Of a stretch of 41,511 nucleotides of DNA, positions 26,084 to 33,912 are shown piece after piece. Source of the DNA: an uncultured Clostridium sp. (GTDB lineage Bacteria > Bacillota > Clostridia > Lachnospirales > Lachnospiraceae). The position numbers and the translations under genes were made by a program. Position 1 is the stretch's first letter. Every line of letters begins with the position of its first letter. The notes under the pieces are model-generated. The model saw only the letters and a program-made list of their open reading frames with translations, made no database searches and was not told where the DNA came from. Where the stretch lies: positions 1 to 41,511 of the forward strand of contig CANRZB010000035.1 of assembly GCA_947644195.1 (NCBI GenBank), in the 5' to 3' direction.

Positions 26084-26141
26084 GGTTCGGCATCCCGTTT
26101 TCATATATAGCGATGCCGTTTGCCAAACAGAACCAATTTTT
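26084..26141 (+). ncRNA. Structured RNA element with terminator-like end, class unknown
   Basis: Starting a few bases after the predicted transcript start, GGTTC (26084-26088) pairs with GAACC (26130-26134) and GGCATC (26089-26094) pairs with GATGCC (26112-26117), giving a two-level stem, followed at once by AATTTTT. The layout fits a short transcript of roughly 60 nt or a leader attenuator. I cannot assign it to a known RNA family. TGCC at 26121-26124 could compete for the same GGCA, allowing alternative pairing. Confidence 0.35.
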
Positions 26142-26534
26142 AAGTTAAGGCGAATGTAAATTTTATTTTCACAATATATACACCTATGTTTAGTCGAGTA
26201 AACATTCTATCATCTGTGGGGAAACCGAAAAATGAGACCATCATTTTTCATTTCTCTGCCAGTATACTCAAATTTCGATCATAAAACTCCTCATAAACCG
26301 TGATGCATATCTTGTCCAAAGAAATTCCACTGCACCCGAAAACCTAGAAATTGAAGCTATAATAGGGTCAGGTAAGTAGAAAACACTAGGTTTCAATGAA
26401 AAAACAGAACAACGATGCATAAGCTTTGGGATGAAAACAGGACAGAATGTAATTTAGCAGCAAATTCCCCGTTGCCAGAGGACGAGGCATTTGGCTTATT
26501 TTCGTTGTGCCGGTAACAGTTTAGGAGGATTTCA

Positions 26535-28241
26535 ATGAAAAAAAGAGAAAAAAAAGAAATGATCGAAAAAAAACTTACCTATTCCTTTTTCAATATTTCA
26601 GCAATCACAGCGTTAGCAGCTATTTTGGGATTGGTTGCATTAATCATTATATCAACCAGATATTCCCATGCTCTACAGTATTTTGGTTTCGCCCAGGGAG
26701 ATATCGGGAAAGCAATGTTTGAATTTGCCGATATCCGTTCCTCGTTACGGGCTGCCATTGGATATGATGACCAGGACGCCATCGACGAAGTGGTAAAACA
26801 GCATGATGACAAAAAATTGATCTTTGAAAAAAACCTGGCAGAAGTAGAAAAGACCATTGTATCCAAAAGCGGACGGGAAACCTATGATGAAATCAATGCG
26901 GAATTAGAGGATTACTGGGATTTAGATGCCCGCATAATGTCTCTGGGTGCAAATACAGACCGAGAAAAATGCAGGCAGGCCCAGGAATTGGCCCTCAACG
27001 AACTATCAGATGCCTACAACGGCATTTATGATAAGCTGGATGAACTCCTGGAGGTCAAAGTGGAGGAAGGAAAGAGTCTGGCCGGAAGACTAACCATCTT
27101 CGGATGGATTTTAGTGGCTGCCATTATCGTTGTCATTATTATCGCCATTATTTTCTCCACCAAACTGGGTAAAAAAATTGCCAAATCGATATCAGACCCG
27201 CTTGGCAAGCTGGGTGGACGACTAAAAACGTTTGCGGCAGGCGATCTATCCTCTCCTTTCCCAATGGTGGAAACTGGTGATGAAGTAGAACATATGGAAA
27301 AAGATGCCACAGAAATGGCAGAAAACTTAAACACCATCATTCATGATATCGGCGCTGTTCTGGGTGAAATGGCATCCGGAAACTACACGATTCGTTCCCA
27401 GGTATCGGATAAATACACTGGCGACTTCCAAAAACTATACGTTTCAATGCGTGAACTGAGGGATCAAATGACAGAAACACTGCTGGCAATTGGAGAAGCT
27501 TCCAATCAGGTATCTGCGGGGTCAGGTGATCTGGCCAATGCGGCACAATGTCTGGCAGAAGGAGCAACCGATCAAGCACATTCCGTACAGGTATTACATT
27601 CTACAATCTCAAGTATTACCACATCCATGGAAAAAAGTGCAGGCAGTGCCGAGGAATCTTATCATAAAGCCCAGCAATATGCCAACCGCGCTGACAACAG
27701 CCGGGAGGAAATGAATACCATGATGGCAGCTATGGAGCGGATTAATGATGCTTCTACTAAGATTGGAAATATTATCTCTGAGATTGAATCAATCGCTGCC
27801 CAGACGAATCTGCTGTCACTGAATGCATCCATTGAGGCCGCCAGGGCAGGAGAATCCGGTCGTGGTTTTGCAGTTGTCGCAGATGAGATCCGGGAACTGG
27901 CAGATCAGAGCGCCAAAGCTGCTGTAGATACCCGGGAATTAATCGAGAGTTCTCTGTCGGAAGTGACGGAAGGAAACCTGGCGGCAGAACGCGCTTCCGA
28001 TGCTATCGAATCTGTCGTAACTGGAATCAAAGAAATTGCTGAATTTTCTAATAACCTCAAAGAAATTGTCGAGGAACAGGCCGACGCCATGCGGCAGGCA
28101 GAAATGGATGTCAACCAGATTAGTGAAGTTGTCCAGAGCAATGCAGCTACTGCGCAGCAGGCTTCGGCAACCAGCGAGGAATTATTTGCCCAGGCTAACA
28201 TCCTGGATGAACTGGTAGGACAATTTGAATTGGTAAAATAA
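26535..28241 (+). CDS. Methyl-accepting chemotaxis protein
   Basis: 568 residues. Order of parts: basic N-terminus, membrane helix about 17-40, an outside four-helix-bundle-like sensor (41-185, all helical), membrane helix 187-208, HAMP (about 209-262), then a long coiled-coil signalling domain. The tip that binds CheA and CheW is clear at residues 417-459, with [20 protein letters not shown] and [16 protein letters not shown]. The sensor resembles the 4HB_MCP type; the ligand is unknown. There is no C-terminal CheR/CheB tether. AGGAGG lies seven bases before the ATG. No other chemotaxis genes are near, so it is a stand-alone receptor working with a system elsewhere. Confidence 0.95.
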   Translation: MKKREKKEMIEKKLTYSFFNISAITALAAILGLVALIIISTRYSHALQYFGFAQGDIGKAMFEFADIRSSLRAAIGYDDQDAIDEVVKQHDDKKLIFEKNLAEVEKTIVSKSGRETYDEINAELEDYWDLDARIMSLGANTDREKCRQAQELALNELSDAYNGIYDKLDELLEVKVEEGKSLAGRLTIFGWILVAAIIVVIIIAIIFSTKLGKKIAKSISDPLGKLGGRLKTFAAGDLSSPFPMVETGDEVEHMEKDATEMAENLNTIIHDIGAVLGEMASGNYTIRSQVSDKYTGDFQKLYVSMRELRDQMTETLLAIGEASNQVSAGSGDLANAAQCLAEGATDQAHSVQVLHSTISSITTSMEKSAGSAEESYHKAQQYANRADNSREEMNTMMAAMERINDASTKIGNIISEIESIAAQTNLLSLNASIEAARAGESGRGFAVVADEIRELADQSAKAAVDTRELIESSLSEVTEGNLAAERASDAIESVVTGIKEIAEFSNNLKEIVEEQADAMRQAEMDVNQISEVVQSNAATAQQASATSEELFAQANILDELVGQFELVK

Positions 28242-28288
28242 TACAAAGCCATCCAAACTAAGATGATCTATTACAAATACGGATACAT

Positions 28289-28339
28289 AAACAGGAGGCT
28301 TCTGCTGAATCGTGGTATTTCAGCGGAAACCTCCTGTTT
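28289..28339. terminator. Bidirectional terminator between the receptor gene and yraN
   Basis: Two 21-base arms (28289-28309 and 28319-28339) match except at two positions, both transitions that allow wobble on one strand, around a 9-base loop. It follows the receptor gene by 47 bases and its last base is the first base of the yraN stop codon. U-runs are short on both sides (TTT), but stem strength and position between convergent genes make the role likely. Confidence 0.75.
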
Positions 28340-28710
28340 CATGCGTTCTGTATAAATTCAAACGCATTTTCTATATGTAACATTTTTTCATTTCCATAGA
28401 TGGCGATCACATCAAAACGACAGGGAATCTCGGAACTCCCCAAATATTTCGCACAATAATACAAAGCGCTGCGGCAAATTCGGTTCTGTTTTCGCCTGTC
28501 TACTGCTTCTAAGGGATCTCCATACTGGCGGGAGGAACGGTATTTTACCTCAGCAAAGATTAACATTTCATCGCGGCTAGCAATGATATCAATTTCTCCA
28601 TATCGGTTTTGGTAATTAGTTTTTAGAATCTGATACCCTTTCTGTTCCAACAATTCCACTGCCTTCTGTTCGAATCTATGCCCGATTTCCCGTTTGTTTT
28701 CCCGCTTCAT
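28339..28710 (-). CDS. yraN: YraN family (UPF0102) endonuclease-like protein
   Basis: 123 residues, normal for the family. The fold is Holliday-junction-resolvase-like; the nuclease-type motif appears as RYGEIDIIASRDEMLIFAEVKYR, with acidic residues and the E-x-K end. The N-terminal GHRFEQKAVELLEQKGY is also typical. Biochemical role is not settled. AAGGGAGAG precedes the start. The gene ends the rbgA-lepB-rnhB-flhB-like run, as in related genomes where yraN follows rnhB. Confidence 0.93.
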   Translation of the reverse strand: MKRENKREIGHRFEQKAVELLEQKGYQILKTNYQNRYGEIDIIASRDEMLIFAEVKYRSSRQYGDPLEAVDRRKQNRICRSALYYCAKYLGSSEIPCRFDVIAIYGNEKMLHIENAFEFIQNA

Positions 28711-28755
28711 CTCTCCCTTTCTAACCCCATGTCAAAGATTCCAAAACCAGCATGG

Positions 28756-29085
28756 CTATTTTCTTTCCTGGTCCCAGCGCCCCTTGATCTTATCCATCGA
28801 ATCTACAAATAGCAATACCTCCGCAACAACCTGATACAATTCCGGCGGAATATATTCTCCAATTTCAATTTCAGCCAAGCTTTTCGCCAGATTCTCGTCC
28901 TGGTGTACCGGAACATGATGTTCCTCCGCAGTCTCAATAATTCGCTCCGCAATATGTCCCTGTCCACCTGCCACCACTTTCGGGGCGCGGTCGGTATCCG
29001 GTTCATATTCTAATGCAACTGCCGTTTTCTTACGCTGTTTTCCCACAATATCTCTGCCATAGATTTTTCCCCGTGATTCTGCCAT
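28756..29085 (-). CDS. Stand-alone FlhB C-terminal-domain protein (YlqH-like)
   Basis: 109 residues from the ATG at 29085, with AAGGAA eight bases upstream. It corresponds to the cytoplasmic domain of FlhB/EscU type III export switch proteins: KKTAVALEYEPDTDRAPKVVAGG, then HHVPVHQDENLAKSLAEIEIGEYIPPELYQVVAEVL. It has no membrane part, and the position of the NPTH self-cleavage site reads differently (the protein starts only shortly before it). B. subtilis has the same type of protein, YlqH, next to rnhB and ylqF. Proposed roles link it to flagellar export, since such domains can substitute for the cleaved FlhB part; here unproven. Confidence 0.88.
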   Translation of the reverse strand: MAESRGKIYGRDIVGKQRKKTAVALEYEPDTDRAPKVVAGGQGHIAERIIETAEEHHVPVHQDENLAKSLAEIEIGEYIPPELYQVVAEVLLFVDSMDKIKGRWDQERK

Positions 29086-29141
29086 ATGCATCGTTCCTTT
29101 CCTGCATCTACGAATGGGTCGTCTTACAAGGCTGTTCCCTT

Positions 29142-29912
29142 TTACACAAAGTTCCTGATAAAAGTACGCCGATGAATGGGACAAGGACCGTACTGACGGA
29201 TCACTTCGATATGTGCTTTAGAACCATACCCTTTATGGCCCGCAAAGCCATATTCGGGATACCTGGCATCCATTTCCACCATAATACGATCCCTGGTCAC
29301 TTTCGCCATAATACTGGCTGCGGCAATCGAAACACTCTTAGCATCTCCCTTAATAATTCCGGTCTGTTTCTGGACAACCTCCGGGATATGTACGGCATCC
29401 ACCAGAAGGTGATCCGGTGTTACAGATAATTTTCCAATCGCTTGCCGCATTGCCTCATAGGTAGCTTGTAATATATTAATCTCGTCAATTCGTTCCTGAG
29501 ATACGATACCTACCGCCCAGGCGACCGCCTTTTCCTGAATTTCTTCATAAAGTTGCTCTCGCTTTGCCTCTGAAAGCTTCTTGGAATCATTCAAATATAA
29601 TATTTCACAATCTGGTGGTAAAATAACCGCCCCTGCCACGACTGGTCCCGCAAGAGGCCCCCTGCCAGCCTCGTCAATACCACAGATTGCCTGACAGTCC
29701 TGGTATTTCTGTTCAAACACCCACATTTGCTGTAAACGATCCCGCTCCTGCTGCAGTTTCTCCTGCTGTCTCCTGGCTTTCAGGATGAGACTCTGCACAC
29801 CTTTACGGGGATCCGTTTCATATTGTGCTAATCGTTCTGCCAATGATTCCCCGGCAGTTTCTATTTCCTCTTTAATCACTGCAATCGGTTTTGCCGTTCC
29901 TGTGTCCATCAT
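29142..29912 (-). CDS. rnhB: Ribonuclease HII
   Basis: 256 residues from the ATG at 29912, five bases after AAAGGAGG (a second ATG follows directly). It cuts RNA in RNA-DNA hybrids, including single ribonucleotides in DNA. The catalytic DE pair is D80/E81 in GIDEAGRGPLAG, a third acid in LVDAVHIP, and a fourth in SIMAKVTRDRI. A helical N-terminal extension of about 70 residues precedes the domain, as in other Firmicutes. It lies 28 bases after the long signal peptidase gene. Confidence 0.96.
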   Translation of the reverse strand: MMDTGTAKPIAVIKEEIETAGESLAERLAQYETDPRKGVQSLILKARRQQEKLQQERDRLQQMWVFEQKYQDCQAICGIDEAGRGPLAGPVVAGAVILPPDCEILYLNDSKKLSEAKREQLYEEIQEKAVAWAVGIVSQERIDEINILQATYEAMRQAIGKLSVTPDHLLVDAVHIPEVVQKQTGIIKGDAKSVSIAAASIMAKVTRDRIMVEMDARYPEYGFAGHKGYGSKAHIEVIRQYGPCPIHRRTFIRNFV

Positions 29913-29940
29913 CGGGTCCTCCTTTGTATCTTCTGTCGCA

Positions 29941-32280
29941 TCAATGTGGTATTTTACCCGCCTTGGAAAAAGGCAAAACACGTCTCCACGCCTTGCCGAC
30001 AATATTCTTCTTTTTTATTAAGCCCACATAACTGCTGCGGCTGTCGGTACTCATATTGCGGTTATCTCCCAGCACAAAATATTCATCCGCCGCCAGAGTA
30101 ATCGGCTCTCCGGCATCTCCCGGAATATCTATGTATTCATCTTTTCCGTAGATATCGTCCTCCAGTTCTTTGTCGTTGATAAAAATCTTCCCTTCTTCAA
30201 TCTGTACGGTTTCTCCGGGTAGTCCAATCACACGTTTGATATAATTGGTCTCCGAATTGTACACCGGGAAAACAATGACATCATACCGGTCAGGCGATCC
30301 AAAATAATAACTGAGTTTTTCAATAATCACCGTATCCCCGTCGGTCAGTGTCGTCTCCATGGATTCTCCCTCTACTTTAGTAGGATGCGCCACGAAGTTA
30401 GTAACGAGTGATGATATCAGGAGAGCAATACAAACACAAAGGATAACCACTAATACATTTGTAATTATTTTTTTTGCTTTTTCACGGGATTCCGCATTTT
30501 CGGGATCTGTCATTTTATCTAGAATCAAATCCCGCAGTTTCCAAGCTGCGGCCATCGTAAATTGTTTCACCTGGACTGCCTTTTCCTGAATCACTTTGGC
30601 AGTTGTTGGCTCTCCGGTCTCCGCCCTTTTCTTTTTCAAGCGTTCTGCCTGTTTTTGCAGCATCATCTTGCGTTGCTGATAAGACGAATCCGAACTAGGC
30701 GTTCTTTTCAGCTCTTTTGCAAAGATGGAATCGATTTCCTCTTTCGACAGTTTGGGTTTATTCCCGGCCCCCTGATTTCCCTCAGCGCCTCCTCCCGTTG
30801 CCATATCTCCTGGCTGTACTCCAGGGATTGACAGCATCGGCATAGGAATCTGATTCCCTGGTTCGGTAACGGTAGCTTGGGCTTTCACCGATGTATTTTG
30901 CTCAGAATCTGCCTCCTGTGCCATCACATTCTCGCCAGTCGAAATTCCCTCGGCTTCCAACTGCAACTGCCTCATCCGAGCTTCTAATGTTGCCATCTCT
31001 GCCTGACGTTTCAGTTCTTCTGCCCGTTTCCGCAGACGTTCTACTTCCAAATCTTTCGGCGTTTGTATGACGGCATCCGGCATTTCTTGCTTTTGTCCCT
31101 CTGTAACACTCTGCTGTTTCTTTTTCTCTTCCTCGCGTCGCTTCTGTTCCTCTCTGGCCTGAAGTTCCTGTTTTCGTTTTTCCTCCTCTAACACCAGTTT
31201 CCGTCTACGTTCTTTTTCCTCGGCTTCTTTCCTTGCCTTTTCCTCCGCTTCCTTTCTGGCCTGTTCTGCCAGCCGCCTTCTCTGTTCCTCTATCTCCCGC
31301 TGCAGCTGTTCTTCTACCAGTTTCTGCCGTTCCGCTTCAATTTGACGACGCGCCTGTTCCTGCCGTCTTTGTTCCTCTGCCAGTCTCCGTCGTTCCTCTT
31401 CTATTTTCCTGCGTTCTGCTTCTTGCTTTTTCTTCTCCTCGATCTCCGCTAACTTTTGCCGTTCCTTCTCCGCTTCCATCTGACGGCGTTCTTCTTCCAG
31501 GCGCTTTTGTGCTTCCTGTTCTGCCAGTCTCCGCTTTGCTTCTTCCTGTTCCAGACGGTGCTGTTCCTCCACCATCCTTCGTTTCTCCATCAACTCCGCT
31601 TCCCGACGTTTCGCTTCTTCCTGTGCCCGACGGCGTTCTTCTTCCATCTGACGGCGCAATTCCTCCTGCCGTTTCTGTTCCTCTGCCAGTCTCCGCCGTT
31701 CCTCTTCTATTTTCCTGCGTTCTGTTTCCTGTCTTTTTTTCTCCTCTATTTCTGCCTGACGGCGCCGCTCCTTCTCTGCCTCAATCTGTCGTCGTTCTTC
31801 CTCCAAACGTCTCTTCTGTTCCTGTTCTGCTTGACGACGCCTTACTTCCTCCTGTTCTAAGCGACGGCGCTCCTCCTCCAGGCGTTTTCTCTGTTCCTGT
31901 TCCGCCTGTCTGCGTTTTGCTTCTTCCTGTTCTAAACGGCGGCGCTCTTCTTCCAGGCGTTTTCTCTGTTCCTGTTCCGCCTGTCTGCGTTTTACTTCCT
32001 CCTGTTCTAAGCGACGGCGTTCCTCCTCCAGTCTTCTCTGCTCTTGTCGCACTGCGGCATCGGAGGAAGCAAAAGGATCCCCCATAGAATATGGTTCCTG
32101 TCCCGTATTCTCCGTATGGGGGTTCTCTGTTTCCATATGATAGGCCAGATTGACAAAGAGCTCATCCGTATCATGATCTTCCAAAGGATCAAACTCGTCC
32201 AGAGCATCTTCCTGATCATATAACTCCTTCATCTGGCGAACAAATTCGAGGCTGTCCTCGATTCGGTTCTTGTCGTACAT
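29941..32280 (-). CDS. lepB: Signal peptidase I with very long charged N-terminal helix
   Basis: 779 residues, about four times the usual Gram-positive length. Residues 1-76 are acidic; about 77-392 are an almost unbroken E/R/K/Q helix, with near-identical 25-residue repeats starting at 84, 109 and 134 (LEEERRRLEQEE...). A less charged stretch (393-600) follows, then one membrane helix (605-629) and a complete S26 catalytic domain: nucleophile S640 in VEGESMETTL, general base K682 in NYIKRVIGLPGE, and GDNRNMSTDSR. It should remove signal peptides outside the membrane while the helix lies in the cytoplasm. The helix could be a coiled coil or a single alpha helix. Start follows GAGG seven bases upstream. 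Neighbours are rbgA and rnhB. Confidence 0.93.
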   Translation of the reverse strand: MYDKNRIEDSLEFVRQMKELYDQEDALDEFDPLEDHDTDELFVNLAYHMETENPHTENTGQEPYSMGDPFASSDAAVRQEQRRLEEERRRLEQEEVKRRQAEQEQRKRLEEERRRLEQEEAKRRQAEQEQRKRLEEERRRLEQEEVRRRQAEQEQKRRLEEERRQIEAEKERRRQAEIEEKKRQETERRKIEEERRRLAEEQKRQEELRRQMEEERRRAQEEAKRREAELMEKRRMVEEQHRLEQEEAKRRLAEQEAQKRLEEERRQMEAEKERQKLAEIEEKKKQEAERRKIEEERRRLAEEQRRQEQARRQIEAERQKLVEEQLQREIEEQRRRLAEQARKEAEEKARKEAEEKERRRKLVLEEEKRKQELQAREEQKRREEEKKKQQSVTEGQKQEMPDAVIQTPKDLEVERLRKRAEELKRQAEMATLEARMRQLQLEAEGISTGENVMAQEADSEQNTSVKAQATVTEPGNQIPMPMLSIPGVQPGDMATGGGAEGNQGAGNKPKLSKEEIDSIFAKELKRTPSSDSSYQQRKMMLQKQAERLKKKRAETGEPTTAKVIQEKAVQVKQFTMAAAWKLRDLILDKMTDPENAESREKAKKIITNVLVVILCVCIALLISSLVTNFVAHPTKVEGESMETTLTDGDTVIIEKLSYYFGSPDRYDVIVFPVYNSETNYIKRVIGLPGETVQIEEGKIFINDKELEDDIYGKDEYIDIPGDAGEPITLAADEYFVLGDNRNMSTDSRSSYVGLIKKKNIVGKAWRRVLPFSKAGKIPH
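31807..32031 (-). repeat. 75-bp tandem repeats in the helix part of lepB
   Basis: Three consecutive 75-base units encode 25 residues each (residues 84-158). They differ at few bases, the copies at 31957-32031 and 31882-31956 being closest. Further, more diverged repeats continue to about 31105. Both the units and the wider segment are rich in gag/gaa, cgt/cgc and cag codons on the coding strand. Confidence 0.85.
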
Positions 32281-32347
32281 ATTGTTTCCTCATTTCCAAC
32301 CAGTGTACCAAAGCACTCTCTTGATTGAGAACGCCGTTTCCATCCTT

Positions 32348-33202
32348 CTACTCCTGTAGTATATCAACAGGACGCTCCAGACTGATTGTTCCAATCTTTC
32401 CATTGCGAAAATCATCTACCAGACATTTGGCCGCCTTATCCAGATCCCACTCTCCACCACTTTTTAAGCAGCCCCTTTTCTCTGCGATCTGTGTCAACTG
32501 TTCCTCTGTCGTTCCACCGGAAATCTGATAAAACTCCTTGACAGCCTGCGGATATGTTTCTGATAAATATTTCGTCAATAATACACTGAGTTCATAAATA
32601 TTATATAATTCATCTTTGATCGATCCAATGTATGCCAGACGTAAACCAACAGCCTGATCTTCAAACTTCGGCCATAAAATACCAGGGGTGTCCAGTAATT
32701 CCACTTGTTTATTCAGACGGATCCACTGCTTTCCCTTGGTTACGCCCGGTTTATTGCCGGTCTTTGTGCAAGCTTTTCCGGCAAAACTATTGATAAACGT
32801 AGACTTTCCAACATTCGGAATCCCAACGATCATAGCGCGGACAGGACGGTTTAAGATCCCTCTCCTGCGGTCGCGTTCTATTTTTTCCTTGCACGCTTCC
32901 TGGATCAGGTTTTGTACCGCCTTAACTCCTTTTCCGTTTTTGGAATTTACTTTTGTGACATAGTAATCTCTGGCTTCGTAATAGGAAATCCATTCTTCCG
33001 TCGCTGCGGGATCGGCCAAATCAAATTTGTTCATCAATAAGATACGGGACTTGCCAGCAGCCAGCTGGTCTATATCCGGGTTCTTGCTGCTATATGGTAC
33101 TCGTGCATCCACCAATTCAATAATGACATCAATTAGCCGGATGTCCTCCTGCATTGCCCTTCTTGCCTTCGTCATATGACCCGGATACCATTGAAACTGC
33201 AT
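32348..33202 (-). CDS. rbgA: Ribosome biogenesis GTPase RbgA (YlqF)
   Basis: 284 residues from the ATG at 33202, seven bases after GGAGG; MQFQWYPGHMTKARRAM is the family start. It is a circularly permuted GTPase: NKFDLAD (G4) comes before GIPNVGKST (G1) and DTPGILWP (G3). It is needed for late 50S assembly. The C-terminal ANTAR-like RNA-binding part is present. The gene sits between the two signal-peptidase-type genes and before rnhB, an order related to ylqF-rnhB in B. subtilis. Confidence 0.97.
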   Translation of the reverse strand: MQFQWYPGHMTKARRAMQEDIRLIDVIIELVDARVPYSSKNPDIDQLAAGKSRILLMNKFDLADPAATEEWISYYEARDYYVTKVNSKNGKGVKAVQNLIQEACKEKIERDRRRGILNRPVRAMIVGIPNVGKSTFINSFAGKACTKTGNKPGVTKGKQWIRLNKQVELLDTPGILWPKFEDQAVGLRLAYIGSIKDELYNIYELSVLLTKYLSETYPQAVKEFYQISGGTTEEQLTQIAEKRGCLKSGGEWDLDKAAKCLVDDFRNGKIGTISLERPVDILQE

Positions 33203-33278
33203 CAGTCCCTCCAATCTTGTCCTTTTCCAATCTGCGGTACATTTCATTATAACACAAAATCAATGAAAGCACTATGTT

Positions 33279-33899
33279 TTATTCCGAAGATGCATCGGAT
33301 TCTTTCTCTTTTTTCTGTCTGGCATAGCCGTCGATATGGCTGATCAGAGCCAGAGAGTTCGTTCTGAGCCAGGCTTTTCCGATAATATTTTGTTTCTGAA
33401 CATTACCGATATTGGCATTTCTGCTGTCTTCACATTCGTTTCGGTTATCGCAGAGCATAAAATATTCCCCGTCTTCCATGGTGATCTCTTCAAGCGCCAG
33501 ACCACCATTTTCCATCTTGGGAAAATCATATTTTTCTTTGAGTTTTTTTCCATTAATGAATATTTCCCCGTCCTGGATCCTAACCTTCTCGCCTGGCATG
33601 CCAATAACACGTTCCACGGTATAATAGTTGTGCTCTGATCCATTATGCTGAACTACCACAACATCATTTCTCTTAATCGGAAATACCTTATACCGCATAC
33701 GGTCAATCAGGATTTCATCGCCATCCATCAGGGTTGGACTCATATATTCGCCAGACACATTCATTCGCTCCAGGCCATAATGCGTGATCAGATACGCAAC
33801 AAAAATAACCAGAATTATTTCCAGCAAAAAAAGGAGGATACGAAGTATCATCTTTTTTCTCTTTTTACTCTTATCCTCCAAATCAAAATCATATTTCAT
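33279..33899 (-). CDS. Signal-peptidase-like protein lacking both catalytic residues
   Basis: 206 residues with the S26 fold layout: cytoplasmic basic start, one membrane helix (about 17-40), then the domain with VSGEYMSPTLMDGDEILID, YTVERVIGMPGE and CDNRNECEDSRN. Aligned to the neighbouring active LepB, the Ser nucleophile is Tyr52 (TAT) and the Lys base is Glu96 (GAA). The glycine before DNRN is Cys150. The frame is intact and the fold core (MPGE, NGKKL, IIGKAWLR) is conserved, so it reads as a retained pseudoenzyme rather than a decaying gene. GGAGAG lies eight bases before the start, and it lies 13 bases after mecA. A precedent is the non-proteolytic SipA pilus-assembly protein of Streptococcus pyogenes. 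Confidence 0.9.
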   Translation of the reverse strand: MKYDFDLEDKSKKRKKMILRILLFLLEIILVIFVAYLITHYGLERMNVSGEYMSPTLMDGDEILIDRMRYKVFPIKRNDVVVVQHNGSEHNYYTVERVIGMPGEKVRIQDGEIFINGKKLKEKYDFPKMENGGLALEEITMEDGEYFMLCDNRNECEDSRNANIGNVQKQNIIGKAWLRTNSLALISHIDGYARQKKEKESDASSE

Positions 33900-33912
33900 G
33901 AACTACTCTCCA

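Larger units (their letters stand above)
25868..26534 (+). other. 667-base gap: leader region of the chemotaxis receptor gene
   Basis: No protein-coding frame is visible. The gap is AT-rich and separates two genes transcribed away from each other. It contains one good plus-strand promoter, a stem structure followed by a U-run, a perfect 7-bp dyad (26186-26192 with 26199-26205), a perfect 9-bp AT-rich hairpin (26227-26235 with 26241-26249), an 8-bp inverted repeat around a TATAAT box (26340-26347 with 26386-26393), and a hairpin ending just before the ribosome site (26471-26476 with 26512-26517). No known riboswitch consensus is recognised. Confidence 0.6.

Noticed and set aside
26340-26534. 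c-di-GMP riboswitch (GEMM type) in the receptor leader
   Set aside because: The conserved core words of class I and class II aptamers are absent, although the context is suggestive.
31233-32087. A 284-codon open frame on the plus strand, Pro/Leu/Val-rich
   Set aside because: It is the antisense of the E/R/K/Q repeat region of lepB; the biased codons remove stop codons on the other strand. No ribosome site, and the composition is an artefact.
33279-33899. Calling the signal-peptidase-like gene a pseudogene
   Set aside because: The frame is intact, with a good ribosome site and conserved fold motifs; only the two catalytic residues and one glycine are changed.
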